64,000 nucleotides of DNA from Spirochaetaceae bacterium (GTDB lineage Bacteria > Spirochaetota > Spirochaetia > B11-G9), in assembly GCA_015493635.1 (NCBI GenBank), contig WGCU01000032.1, positions 36,982 to 100,981 on the forward strand, given 5' to 3'. The translations under genes were made by a program, and so were the position numbers. Below are positions 43,884 through 52,928 of this stretch, piece by piece. Under the pieces are notes generated by a model. It saw nothing but the letters and a program-made list of their open reading frames with translations. It ran no database searches and was not told where the DNA came from. Numbering within the stretch: position 1 is the first letter of the stretch; each line of letters starts with the position of its first letter.

Positions 43884-44489
43884 ATGAATGATACAACAAT
43901 TACCCTTTTGGCATTTATTGGTAATAAACCGTCAAATCCGTACCGGATCAATAAGGTACTTGCCGGCAGCGGGGAAACAAATCCGTTCAGTATAAAGGAA
44001 TCAACATGTTACGCGTCTATCCGGGCACTTGAACGGCAGGGGCTCATAGAAGGGCACATACAGCGGACTTCCAACATGCCTGCGAAAACGGTATATTCAA
44101 TAACTCCTGAAGGGAAAAAGAGTCTGGAGGATTATCTTGTACAGACACTTGCAGATCTCGAAGAATCCCATTCTTCCTTTGAAAAAGCTATTCATTTTAT
44201 CTGTTCCATTCCCCGTGGAGAAGCGGTAAAGGCTATACAGCGGCACCGGACGAGGCTCGAAGCTGATATTGAATCCTTAAGAAGCAGGTACGAGCAAAAC
44301 CGGATGATGCGTACTATTCCTTTTACAACCCGAATCCTTACCCGGCAGCTGTTAAAAAAGCGCCAGGTTGAGCTTGATACTTTAAACGAATTAAAAAAAG
44401 AGATAGAATGGAATGAACGGTGGGACTATTTCCCTATGGGGATGGCACCGGACGAACGGAGGGTTTCGGGTAATGTTGACGAACAATGA
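43884..44489 (+). CDS. PadR-family transcriptional regulator
   Basis: 201-aa PadR-type regulator. The N-terminal winged helix is seen in PYRINKVLAGSGETNPFSIKESTCYASIRALERQGLIEG and the wing TSNMPAKTVYSITPEGKKSLEDYL; the C-terminal region (about 95-190) is a predicted coiled coil for dimerisation. PadR proteins are usually autorepressors controlling efflux or stress genes. SD TAGGAG is clear. The next gene starts 17 bases inside it, so the pair is coupled. No efflux pump lies next to it, leaving its target unknown. Confidence 0.85.
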   Translation: MNDTTITLLAFIGNKPSNPYRINKVLAGSGETNPFSIKESTCYASIRALERQGLIEGHIQRTSNMPAKTVYSITPEGKKSLEDYLVQTLADLEESHSSFEKAIHFICSIPRGEAVKAIQRHRTRLEADIESLRSRYEQNRMMRTIPFTTRILTRQLLKKRQVELDTLNELKKEIEWNERWDYFPMGMAPDERRVSGNVDEQ

Positions 44490-44760
44490 TATTTTAAAAA
44501 AAATCCGCATAGCATTGGAGCTTCAGGAGTCTGACATACTGCAGATACTTTCTCTTGCACATTTTGATCTCTCCCACACTGAACTCCGGGCGCTTTTCAG
44601 AAATCCTGATCATCGGAACTACAAAGAATGCGGGGACCAGCTGCTCAGACGGTTCCTGGACGGTCTTATTATACGGAACAGGGGGCCGAGAAAAGAGAAG
44701 AAGACTCTCTATCCGAAGAATTCTCCCTATTATAAAAAGAAAAACAAGGATGAATCTTAA
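44473..44760 (+). CDS. Single-repeat DUF1456 (YehS-like) protein
   Basis: 95-aa protein. Residues about 1-66 (MLTNNDILKKIRIALEL, ILSLAHFDLSHTELRALFR, QLLRRFLDGLIIRNRG) match one repeat of the DUF1456 family. E. coli YehS has two such repeats and about 156 residues, so this is a half-length form ending in a Lys-rich tail. Function unknown. The ATG overlaps padR; the stop overlaps the convergent HD-GYP gene by four bases. Confidence 0.7.
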   Translation: MLTNNDILKKIRIALELQESDILQILSLAHFDLSHTELRALFRNPDHRNYKECGDQLLRRFLDGLIIRNRGPRKEKKTLYPKNSPYYKKKNKDES

Positions 44761-45716
44761 AAGAGATCTTTGTACTTTCCGGTACGATTAAAGTCAGTAA
44801 GGCTGTAGGCAAAATCTTCGAATATTTTTCTGTTATATTTACCTTTTTCTACATCGTTCTTTATAAGTGAAAGAGCATCCAGCGGTGCCATAGCTGAACG
44901 GTAGGGGCGGTCATCATTGGTAATGGCTTCATAACAGTCAATAATACCAAGAATCATTCCGCATTCTGAAATATTGGTCTTTCCCTTGGGATATCCGCTT
45001 CCGTCAAGCTTTTCATGGTGTTCCAGAGCTCCCTGCACCGCAATGGTCAGATCAAATCCCGTTTCCTTGAGAATAGTATACCCGAGGGCGGGATGTTTTT
45101 TGATTTTTTCGAACTCTTTATCCGTAAGACTGCGGTTGGCAGTCAGGATGTCTCCGGGAATCTCTGTTTTCCCCAAATCATGAAGGAGCGCCGCCAGTCC
45201 GAAATCTCTTGTTCTTTCAAGGGAACACCCTGTGTAGAAACAGTAACCCATGGTAAGAGCCATGACATTGACTGAGTGAATGGTGGTGGTATAATCGGAG
45301 AAAGAAATTTTAGCAAGATTTTTTATGATATCGGGTTGGGAAGAATAACTTTCGGCAATATTTTCAATAAGTTCCGGTGCTGTTTCAAGTCCACCGCTGC
45401 GGGGTTCTGAGAGTGTTTCGTCAATAAGATTTATCAGTTCATTCTTTACCGTTGCTGTGTCATTCTGAACGATATTATGGAGCAGATTTTTACTGAACCC
45501 CTGCTGGGCTGCCCGTAAACACCGTACTTTGTCTTCCTTCTTGATGTAGTATTCATCCACATATTTGTGTTTAAGACTTTCATCATCAAATCTCATCCCC
45601 TCCGGTTTGTAGAGAACGACATTTCCCGCGGGATTACGATAGTAAAGTTTTACTTCCTCGTAGTATTTGATATTTGATTTTCTAACCAGTATCCACTTTT
45701 TACTCATTTCTGACAT
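44757..45716 (-). CDS. HD-GYP domain cyclic-di-GMP phosphodiesterase
   Basis: 319-aa predicted c-di-GMP phosphodiesterase. An N-terminal region of about 110 residues without a recognised domain is followed by the HD-GYP domain: HSVNVMALTMGY, LLHDLGKTEIPGDIL, KKHPALGYTIL, LEHHEKLDGSGYPKG and DCYEAITNDDRPYR, with all metal ligands present. ATG 45716 is chosen because a promoter and GGGAGG leader lie just upstream; a TTG at 45779 coincides with the -35 and is rejected. In spirochaetes c-di-GMP controls motility, which may link it to the nearby che operon. Confidence 0.88.
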   Translation of the reverse strand: MSEMSKKWILVRKSNIKYYEEVKLYYRNPAGNVVLYKPEGMRFDDESLKHKYVDEYYIKKEDKVRCLRAAQQGFSKNLLHNIVQNDTATVKNELINLIDETLSEPRSGGLETAPELIENIAESYSSQPDIIKNLAKISFSDYTTTIHSVNVMALTMGYCFYTGCSLERTRDFGLAALLHDLGKTEIPGDILTANRSLTDKEFEKIKKHPALGYTILKETGFDLTIAVQGALEHHEKLDGSGYPKGKTNISECGMILGIIDCYEAITNDDRPYRSAMAPLDALSLIKNDVEKGKYNRKIFEDFAYSLTDFNRTGKYKDLF

Positions 45717-45750
45717 TGCAGCAGGGATCCTCCCGTTTGTTTCTGCAGTA

Positions 45751-45779
45751 AGGATAGACGATATTTCTACAGGTAGCAA
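45751..45779 (-). promoter_or_regulatory. HD-GYP gene promoter
   Basis: Minus strand TTGCTA (45779-45774), 17-base spacer, TATCCT (45756-45751). The short leader holds GGGAGG about 12 bases before ATG 45716. Confidence 0.5.
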
Positions 45780-45923
45780 TACATTTCTTCAAATATTCAG
45801 GATAAACCATGGAGAAACATTTGCCAGAAAATAAATTGTGTGATACGTTTACATCTATTGATAGTTATCGGTCATCAACCGAAATAAAAATCATACAAAT
45901 ACTGTTAAAAATAGGAGGATAAA

Positions 45924-46805
45924 ATGGGATTGAACCTTATTGTGCTTGTAAAGCAGGTTCCTGATACCCAGAATATTACCGGAGAAGCTATGAAGGAGGA
46001 CGGTACCGTAAACCGGGCTGCACTGCCCGCGATATTTAATCCGGATGATCTGCATGCTCTTGAAGCTGCGCTGGAAGTCAAGGAAGCTATTCCCGGCACC
46101 AAGGTGCACGTTTTAACCATGGGCCCGCCTTCTGCCGCTCAGGTCTTAAAGGAATCGCTGTACCGGGGAGCCGACTTCACTGCATTGATTTCCGACCGGA
46201 AGTTTGCCGGAGCGGATACCCTTGCAACTTCGTACGCGTTAAAATGTGCCATTGAAAAGATTGGAACGTACGATATTGTTTTCTGCGGCAGGCAGGCTAT
46301 TGACGGCGATACCGCGCAGGTAGGTCCGCAGACAGCAGAAAAGCTGGGGATAAATCAGATTACCAATGTATCAAGTATTGAAAAAGTAGATCCTAAAAAG
46401 AAGGAACTCGTTGCTAAGCGTTCGATAGAAGGCGGTTTTGAGATTGTAAAGGCTTCCTTTCCCCTTCTCCTTACCGTAAATGACGAAGAATATGTTCCCC
46501 GGCCTCCTTCAGTGATAAAGATGATGAGCTACAAGAATGCCGGCGTAGGCGGTGATGAAAGTGCGTACGATGAGTCGTACCTTAACTCTGCCGGAACGGA
46601 GAGGAATAAGGATATTATCAGCCTCTGGGATATTGCTGCCATTCATGCAAGGGTTGAAAGCTGCGGTCTTGCAGGTTCTCCAACCAAGGTGAAGAAAATT
46701 GAATCGGTTATTTTGAAATCTGAAGATATAAAGATGATAGAAAATACAGGTGAAGCAATAGCAGATATGGTCCATGAATTGATAGCTGACCATACGCTAG
46801 GTTAA
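45924..46805 (+). CDS. etfB: Electron transfer flavoprotein beta subunit
   Basis: 293-aa EtfB. N-terminal LNLIVLVKQVPDTQN and the nucleotide/FAD-binding loop CGRQAIDGDTAQVGPQTAEKLG are clear. The DGDTAQVGP loop is the form found in anaerobic, electron-bifurcating-type EtfB, rather than the AMP-binding mitochondrial form; assignment to the bifurcating class is inference. SD ATAGGAGG. A CGGT-N5-ACCG inverted repeat lies about 45 bases upstream (45869-45881). Forms an operon with etfA and an acyl-CoA dehydrogenase. Confidence 0.93.
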   Translation: MGLNLIVLVKQVPDTQNITGEAMKEDGTVNRAALPAIFNPDDLHALEAALEVKEAIPGTKVHVLTMGPPSAAQVLKESLYRGADFTALISDRKFAGADTLATSYALKCAIEKIGTYDIVFCGRQAIDGDTAQVGPQTAEKLGINQITNVSSIEKVDPKKKELVAKRSIEGGFEIVKASFPLLLTVNDEEYVPRPPSVIKMMSYKNAGVGGDESAYDESYLNSAGTERNKDIISLWDIAAIHARVESCGLAGSPTKVKKIESVILKSEDIKMIENTGEAIADMVHELIADHTLG

Positions 46806-46817
46806 AGGAGGAGATCA

Positions 46818-47831
46818 TTGAGTTCAAAAAACAGTGTAATGGTTTTCATCCAGCAGGATGATGGAACTGTTTCAGACGTAAGTATAGAACTGCTCAGTAA
46901 AGCAAGGGACCTTGCCACGCAGCTGCGGACAGAGGTTACCGGTGTCCTCATTGGTGATGCTGTAAAAGCGGAAGCAGCCGGACTTGTTCCCTACGGCGTT
47001 GATGAGATTTTTGTCATTGAAGACAAGAGACTGAAGAATTACACTCCCGTACCTTATACAAAGGTAATGGTTGAGATGATAAAGAAGCATGAGCCGCAGA
47101 TTGTCCTCTATGGAGCAACAACAACCGGACGGGATCTTGGACCGCGGATAGCTTCTAACCTTAAAGTTGGGCTGACTGCGGACTGTACAGATCTTCAGAT
47201 AGGTGATTATTCCTTCAAGGACAGTGAGTATAAAGATATTCTCTACCAGATTCGCCCCGCCTTTGGAGGGAATATTATAGCAACCATCGTTGCCCCTGAA
47301 AAGAAACCCCAGATGGCAACAGTACGGGAAGGAGTCATGAAAGTTGGATCTCCACAGCCCGGATACAAAGGCAAGATAACTCCGGTTACCTTTTCTTTTT
47401 CAGATGCTGATTTTCCGTCAGAGATTATCAAACGGATCAGGGAAGAGAAACTTGTCGATTTGAAAGGTTCCCAGATTATCGTTTCCGGAGGAATAGGCGT
47501 CGGGTCGAAGGAGAATTTCGCGCTTATCTATGAACTTGCTCATACCCTTGGGGGAGAAGTGGGGGCTTCCCGTGCCGCAGTTGATGCGGGATTTATTTCA
47601 AAAGATCATCAGGTTGGTCAGACGGGAACAACGGTCCGTCCGAAACTGTACATTGCCTGCGGTATTTCAGGTGCTATCCAGCACAGAGCCGGTATGAGCG
47701 AATCTGCAAGAATTATTGCGATAAATACAGATAATGAGGCTCCTATTTTTCAGATTGCCCATTATGGAATAGTAGGGGATCTCAACGATGTGATCCCGAA
47801 ATTCATCAAAGCTTTTAAGGCAAAGGAATAA
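46818..47831 (+). CDS. etfA: Electron transfer flavoprotein alpha subunit
   Basis: 337-aa EtfA with the C-terminal FAD domain: IIVSGGIGVGSKENF, LGGEVGASRAAVDAGF, HQVGQTGTTVRPKLYIACGISGAIQH, IAINTDNEAPIFQIAHYGIVGDL. The start is TTG at 46818 with AAGGAGGAG six bases upstream; an internal ATG seven codons later is a weaker choice. It pairs with EtfB to pass electrons to or from the acyl-CoA dehydrogenase downstream. Confidence 0.94.
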   Translation: MSSKNSVMVFIQQDDGTVSDVSIELLSKARDLATQLRTEVTGVLIGDAVKAEAAGLVPYGVDEIFVIEDKRLKNYTPVPYTKVMVEMIKKHEPQIVLYGATTTGRDLGPRIASNLKVGLTADCTDLQIGDYSFKDSEYKDILYQIRPAFGGNIIATIVAPEKKPQMATVREGVMKVGSPQPGYKGKITPVTFSFSDADFPSEIIKRIREEKLVDLKGSQIIVSGGIGVGSKENFALIYELAHTLGGEVGASRAAVDAGFISKDHQVGQTGTTVRPKLYIACGISGAIQHRAGMSESARIIAINTDNEAPIFQIAHYGIVGDLNDVIPKFIKAFKAKE

Positions 47832-47843
47832 GGAGAAACAGGT

Positions 47844-49553
47844 ATGGAAAATTACTTTCTAGATAACGAAGATATACTGTTCCATCTCAAGCATATGGAT
47901 CTGGACAGAATAATAACCCTCCGGGAGGATAATTTTAAAGAAGCAGAGCAGTTCCCCTTTGCTCCGCTGAATGTTGAAGATGCAAAGGACTCATACGCGA
48001 AAGTACTCAGCGTTATAGGTGAAATATGCGGAGAGAATCTTGCCCCGAAGGCAGTTGAAATTGATGAAGAAGGGGTAGCTCTTGAGGATGGGGAAGTCCG
48101 GTACGCCAAGGGAACAAAAGAAGTGCTTGACCTTTTTGCAAAAGCGGACCTTATGGGGTTTTCGATTCCCCGGACCTACAACGGACTTAATTTTCCTTCG
48201 ATCATTCTTACTATTGCTGCTGAAATTATTTCAAGAGCGGATGCTTCCTTCTTAAACTTCGGTCTGCAGCAGGATATAGGAGAAACACTCAACAAGTTCG
48301 GATCAGAATCCCAGAAAGAGGAAATACTCCCGAAACTTGCTTCAGGAGAATACGGGTCGGCAATGATTCTTACTGAACCGGACGCGGGAAGTGATCTGCA
48401 GGCGGTTAATTTAAAAGCTCATCAGGACGCGAACGGAAACTGGTATTTAAACGGAGTAAAACGCTTTATAACGAACGGGAACGGTGATGTCGGTCTTGTC
48501 CTTGCGCGGAGTGAGGAAGATCTTTCCGGAGCACGGGGACTTTCCTTTTTCCTCTATAAACGGGACGAACACATGAAGATACGGCGGCTGGAACATAAAC
48601 TTGGAATTCACGGTTCACCTACCTGTGAGCTTCAGTTTAATAATGCTCCCGCGACACTGGTCGGAGAACGGAAGCGGGGTCTTTCCAAGTACACCATGTG
48701 GTTAATGAACAGTGCCCGTCTTGGTATTGCCGCCCAGGCAGCAGGTATTGCTGAAGCAGCCTACCGGGAAGCATACAAGTATGCGTGTGAGCGGATTCAG
48801 TTTGACCATCCGATACTGGAGTTTCCCCCCATCTACGAGATGCTGACAGAAATGAAGGTGGCTATTGAAGCAGGCAGAACACTCCTCTATGAAACAGCCC
48901 GGTTTGTGGACTTAAAAGAGGGACTTGAAGAGATGAAAGAGCGGTATCCTGAAAAGGCCGCGGAAATCAAGGCGGATTTAAAGAAGTATTCCCGCCTGGC
49001 GAATCTTTTTACCCCGCTTGTTAAAGCCTTTAATACAGAAATGGCCAACAAGGCAGCGTATGATGCCCTACAGATACATGGCGGAACGGGATATATGCAT
49101 GACTTTATTGTGGAACGTCTCTACCGGGATGCGAGAATTACCAATATCTATGAAGGGACAACCCAGCTGCAGATTGTAGCAGCTATCGGGGGTGTTACCT
49201 CTGGTACCGCAGCGGCAATAATTGATGAGTATGAGCAGGAGGATTATTCCCACGTTCCTGAACTCCACAAAGAACTGCTGAGTGCAAAGTTCAACTTTGA
49301 GAAAACCCTTGTAGGAGTACGGGAAGTAGATAAAAAAGATTTTCTCACCTACCATTCACGAAGGCTTGTGGAAATGGCAACCGACATTATTCAAGGATAT
49401 CTTCTCCTTCGGGACGCGGCTTATTCAGATCGTAAAAAGAAAGTCGCAGAAGTTTTTATTGAAAAAATGGCCGCGAGGGTCAAAGCGAATATGAGTTTCA
49501 TTCTGGATGACAAGGGTGTTCTCATAGATAATTATTCTGAAATTCTCGGATAG
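47844..49553 (+). CDS. Acyl-CoA dehydrogenase, long form
   Basis: 569-aa acyl-CoA dehydrogenase. Core motifs are SAMILTEPDAGSDLQAV, KRFITNGNGDVGLVLARS, LGIHGSPTCELQFNN, LQIHGGTGYMHDFIVERLYRDARITNIYEGTTQLQI (catalytic Glu in YEGTTQ). The N-terminus is extended by about 50 residues and the C-terminus by about 120 compared with the 380-aa core, as in large ACAD types acting with ETF in anaerobes. With etfBA it could form an enoyl-CoA reductase or dehydrogenase complex; acyl substrate unknown. Followed by a strong terminator. Confidence 0.9.
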   Translation: MENYFLDNEDILFHLKHMDLDRIITLREDNFKEAEQFPFAPLNVEDAKDSYAKVLSVIGEICGENLAPKAVEIDEEGVALEDGEVRYAKGTKEVLDLFAKADLMGFSIPRTYNGLNFPSIILTIAAEIISRADASFLNFGLQQDIGETLNKFGSESQKEEILPKLASGEYGSAMILTEPDAGSDLQAVNLKAHQDANGNWYLNGVKRFITNGNGDVGLVLARSEEDLSGARGLSFFLYKRDEHMKIRRLEHKLGIHGSPTCELQFNNAPATLVGERKRGLSKYTMWLMNSARLGIAAQAAGIAEAAYREAYKYACERIQFDHPILEFPPIYEMLTEMKVAIEAGRTLLYETARFVDLKEGLEEMKERYPEKAAEIKADLKKYSRLANLFTPLVKAFNTEMANKAAYDALQIHGGTGYMHDFIVERLYRDARITNIYEGTTQLQIVAAIGGVTSGTAAAIIDEYEQEDYSHVPELHKELLSAKFNFEKTLVGVREVDKKDFLTYHSRRLVEMATDIIQGYLLLRDAAYSDRKKKVAEVFIEKMAARVKANMSFILDDKGVLIDNYSEILG

Positions 49554-49582
49554 CCATTCTTCCTTTTTGTATTAGTTATTGG

Positions 49583-49613
49583 ACCGCTCCTTTTTTAAGG
49601 AGCGGTTTTCTTT
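49583..49613 (+). terminator. Terminator of etfBA-acd operon
   Basis: Ten-base perfect arms ACCGCTCCTT (49583-49592) and AAGGAGCGGT (49597-49606), four-base loop, then TTTCTTTC. Confidence 0.88.
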
Positions 49614-49614
49614 C

Positions 49615-49651
49615 TTGACAGCACTTTCTTTTCTGCTCTATGCTGGAATGT
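49615..49651 (+). promoter_or_regulatory. Promoter of binding protein-kinase-regulator operon, leaderless geometry
   Basis: TTGACA (49615-49620), 18-base spacer, TATGCT (49639-49644), then seven bases to the ATG at 49652. An in-frame ATG at 49640 lies within the -10 and cannot be used from this promoter. No Shine-Dalgarno is present before 49652. Confidence 0.65.
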
Positions 49652-50881
49652 ATGAAGAAAGGTGTATGGAGTTTTATATTTATACTACTGGTTCAGTCTC
49701 TTTTTGCCAACGATATATCCTTTCTTTATATGGCGCAGTCGGGATACCAGCCCCTTGATATTCTTTCCCGTGCAGAGGCTTTTTACCGGAAAACAGGTAT
49801 CAAGGTTCATGCATTTTTCCCTCAGTATAAAGACAGGTACGGAAAAATTATCAGATCTGTTAAACAAAAATCTTCCTCATACGATGTTATCCTTATTGAT
49901 CTTATCTGGATGATGGATTTTATAAAGAATGGATATCTTGAACCATTGCCTCAGCGTCTTGAAAACAAAGTTGAGACGGGTATTATCCCTGAAATATATT
50001 CAGCCTTCTCTTATCAACACAGGTTGTGGGCTGTTCCTTTTCATGCTGATTTCCAGCTTCTCTATATCAATAAAAGATTACTTTCTGAGGCAGGATTCAA
50101 TGCACCTCCCCAAACACTGGAAGCGATGGTACAGATGGCGGAAACGGCAAAGAAGAAGGGCCTGTTAAAATATCCAATCTTTGATTCATGGAATAAACAG
50201 GAAGTTCTTGTCTGTGAATATACCTGGCTGACCGGAGCTTTCGGCGGAACTCTGACCGATACTAACGGAAAGATTAATCTTGAAACAAAGCCTGCTCTGA
50301 AAGCATTGAGATTTATGGTTAAACTTTTAAAAGAGGGGCTTATGAATCCCTACGCGTTGAAATCGGACGAAGTATTTTCTTCAGAGGTTTTCCTTTCCGG
50401 CGATTGCCTTTTCTCAACCAACTGGACTTTTCTGGCTGAACTAGCCCGGAAATCCTCATTGCCGATAAAGGATTTCTGGGAACCTGCTCTCATACCTGTT
50501 TCCCGGAATGTATCTTCCTCCGCTGACTCCCGGACCGCAAGTATCAGCGGGTATGAGGGTCTTGGCGTACCGGTAACTTCACATGATAAAAAAGACGCGT
50601 GGGCGTTTATAGCGTTTTTATCAAGTCCTGATTTTCAGGAAAAACATCTTGATTACATGTCAGTATGGAAGAAGGTATGGTCAGAAAAAAATACGCTTAA
50701 AAATGATCCCTATATCTCGTTAAAAGAAAAGCAGATTAAAGGTGTCTGTAACCGTCCTGTAGTTGAAAATTACAATATGGTAAGCAGTATTTTGCAAAAA
50801 TGGCTCTATAAGGCGCTTCTTATGGAAATTGCCCCGGACAAAGCACTAAAAAAAGCCCAGGAAGAAATAGATGAGCATTAA
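49652..50881 (+). CDS. Periplasmic sugar-type binding protein, likely kinase co-sensor
   Basis: 409-aa extracellular solute-binding protein family 1 member with an N-terminal signal peptide (about residues 1-19, no lipobox cysteine). Family features: DVILIDLIWMMDFIKNGYLEPL, LWAVPFHADFQLLYINKRLL, FLSGDCLFSTNWTFL, GYEGLGVPVTSHDKKDAWAFIAFLSS. It is a distant paralogue of the transporter binding protein at 54390-55685, but is encoded with a histidine kinase (11-bp overlap) rather than permeases. The inferred role is ligand reporting to that kinase, as in other binding-protein-assisted sensor systems. Confidence 0.8.
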   Translation: MKKGVWSFIFILLVQSLFANDISFLYMAQSGYQPLDILSRAEAFYRKTGIKVHAFFPQYKDRYGKIIRSVKQKSSSYDVILIDLIWMMDFIKNGYLEPLPQRLENKVETGIIPEIYSAFSYQHRLWAVPFHADFQLLYINKRLLSEAGFNAPPQTLEAMVQMAETAKKKGLLKYPIFDSWNKQEVLVCEYTWLTGAFGGTLTDTNGKINLETKPALKALRFMVKLLKEGLMNPYALKSDEVFSSEVFLSGDCLFSTNWTFLAELARKSSLPIKDFWEPALIPVSRNVSSSADSRTASISGYEGLGVPVTSHDKKDAWAFIAFLSSPDFQEKHLDYMSVWKKVWSEKNTLKNDPYISLKEKQIKGVCNRPVVENYNMVSSILQKWLYKALLMEIAPDKALKKAQEEIDEH

Positions 50882-52928
50882 AGTCCCTTTAAAACTTTCA
50901 ACAAAGCTGCTGCTTCTTTTCTTTTCAGTTATTATTATCCATACAATCGTTTCTCTTACCGCTTTGACTCTCATTATTTCCAGGACAAATATGAGTACCC
51001 GTGAACTCCAGGTAGAGAATACAACAACCGGAGTAAGCAGATACCTGGGAAAGCTGGTTAATGATCTGCAGGTCAAAGCGAAATTATTTTCAGAGCAGGA
51101 AAAAATTATCAATTATACTGAATTCGGGTTATACAATCTTTTAAAACGGCAGCTGGATGTGTACTGGGAAACCCTTGGTATTGATACCATCACCATTTAT
51201 TCCAATTCCCTTAAGCCAGTTGCATCTATAGGGCAGCATTTTGTTCCTGACAGGAGATTTACAAGTTCATTGAAAGACTCTCTGGACGGAAAAACACTGA
51301 GGTTTTTTACCATGGGAGAGAAACATCCGGTGATTGTTGTAACTCTTCCCATTAGAAGAAGTTATACCCATCTTGGCGTCATGGCTATAGGGATAAGCAT
51401 TGATGAACAATTTATTGCAGGATTGGAGACTATCTTCAATACAAAGATAATTTTCAGAATAAATAATACGATGATATCAAATAATTTTGATCCGCTGCTG
51501 ATCCATGACCTGATGACATTCTCTCCCCGGGATCAGATAGCCAACTATCAGATCAAAAGAATTCCTTCTTTTCTCTTCTATATCTCCGGCGGAGTTGTTT
51601 ACTGCCTGTATGATACAAGTGCAATGCATAATCAAATTAAGGGGTATACGGTCACTTCTATCGGTATTTCCCTCATTGTTCTTTTTTCAGCACTCTTTAT
51701 CGGTGCTATTTTTTACCGTAAAACCTTTCAAAGACCATTTCAGTCATTGATGGAAGGGATAAACATGATTTCAGGAGGTACCATTCTGCCTCCCTTTAAA
51801 AATCCTGGAAAAGATGAGTTTGGTGAATTGGCGTCTTCATTTAATTTGATGTGCAATAATCTCTTAAAAAGAGAAAAAGAGATAGCAAGACTTTCATCGT
51901 ACAATTCGCTCATTCTTGATAATATGAAATCAGGTATACTGACGTTTGATCTTAAAGGTGAAATAACGACGATCAACCCTTCCGCCAGAATCATACTTCT
52001 CGGACCCCAGAACAATGAGCATGAAGATTATTCTATGCTTCCGGATTACTTCCCTGCAGAGTTTAATGCACTTGTCAATAAAGTACTTGAGGGTAAAAGT
52101 GAAAAATCAGATGGAGAAATAGTTATTTCCGGTGGAAAGGATAAAAAAATAGTAGCATACCGATTTTCCTCTTTGTTGTCCCAGGAAAGAGATAAACTCG
52201 GACTTATCATGATTATTGAAGATGTTACCAAGGTGCGGACCCTGGAGGAAAAATTAATTGTCTCATCCCGGTTAGCTGTACTCGGCGAAATGGCTGCCGG
52301 AGTAGCGCATCAGATAAAAAATCCTCTTGCTGTCATGAAGGTATCAATGCAGATGCTCGTAGATGATCTGGCGTACCCGTCTCAGGATACCGAAGAAGGG
52401 GATCTGTCCGGGTTTATTTTAAATGAAATAGATACCCTCGATTCAGTTGTTAATAATTTTCTTGCTTTTGCACGTCCCCAGAGAGGGGTAAAGACGTACG
52501 AGGAAATTGAAGAATTGATTGATTTTTCACTCCGCGGGATATCGCCGGATAAATCCGAGGGTATTCATATTGTTAAAACAATAGCTCCGGAGGCTGATCA
52601 GTATCTGTTTGATAGAAATCTCATTATTCAGGTACTTTCCAATATACTTATTAACGCTTTTGAATGTTCTAAAGAGGGTGATACCGTATATATTGCTGCG
52701 TATCGTGGGGGGGGAAAATTTATTATTTCAATCAAGGATGAGGGAAAAGGAATGAGTGAAGAGATACAAAGCAAGATATTTGACCCTTTTTATACGACAA
52801 AGGAAACGGGTACAGGGCTGGGGCTGTCCATCGTCCATAGAATAGTAGAGGATGAGGGGGGGACGATAGAAGTAGAATCTGCAGAAGGGGCAGGAACCCG
52901 GATAAAACTCATTTTTGGGAGTAATTAA
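50871..52928 (+). CDS. Membrane sensor histidine kinase (HAMP-PAS, NtrB-like)
   Basis: 685-aa kinase. TM1 about 13-37, a large periplasmic sensor (about 38-255, sCACHE-like in its SLDGKTLRFF and VTLPI segments), TM2 about 257-280, HAMP about 280-335, PAS about 345-455, HisKA with GVAHQIKNPLAVMK (His near 480), HATPase with NILINAFECSKEG, KDEGKGMSE and GTGLGLSIVHRIV. No receiver domain, so it should phosphorylate the separate NtrC-type regulator downstream, whose start overlaps its stop by one base. Upstream it overlaps the binding-protein gene. Confidence 0.9.
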   Translation: MSIKVPLKLSTKLLLLFFSVIIIHTIVSLTALTLIISRTNMSTRELQVENTTTGVSRYLGKLVNDLQVKAKLFSEQEKIINYTEFGLYNLLKRQLDVYWETLGIDTITIYSNSLKPVASIGQHFVPDRRFTSSLKDSLDGKTLRFFTMGEKHPVIVVTLPIRRSYTHLGVMAIGISIDEQFIAGLETIFNTKIIFRINNTMISNNFDPLLIHDLMTFSPRDQIANYQIKRIPSFLFYISGGVVYCLYDTSAMHNQIKGYTVTSIGISLIVLFSALFIGAIFYRKTFQRPFQSLMEGINMISGGTILPPFKNPGKDEFGELASSFNLMCNNLLKREKEIARLSSYNSLILDNMKSGILTFDLKGEITTINPSARIILLGPQNNEHEDYSMLPDYFPAEFNALVNKVLEGKSEKSDGEIVISGGKDKKIVAYRFSSLLSQERDKLGLIMIIEDVTKVRTLEEKLIVSSRLAVLGEMAAGVAHQIKNPLAVMKVSMQMLVDDLAYPSQDTEEGDLSGFILNEIDTLDSVVNNFLAFARPQRGVKTYEEIEELIDFSLRGISPDKSEGIHIVKTIAPEADQYLFDRNLIIQVLSNILINAFECSKEGDTVYIAAYRGGGKFIISIKDEGKGMSEEIQSKIFDPFYTTKETGTGLGLSIVHRIVEDEGGTIEVESAEGAGTRIKLIFGSN

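Noticed and set aside
45869..45881. CGGT-N5-ACCG before etfB as a firm operator
   Set aside because: Four-base arms are too short to call on their own, and no clear promoter could be fixed around it; noted only in the etfB entry.
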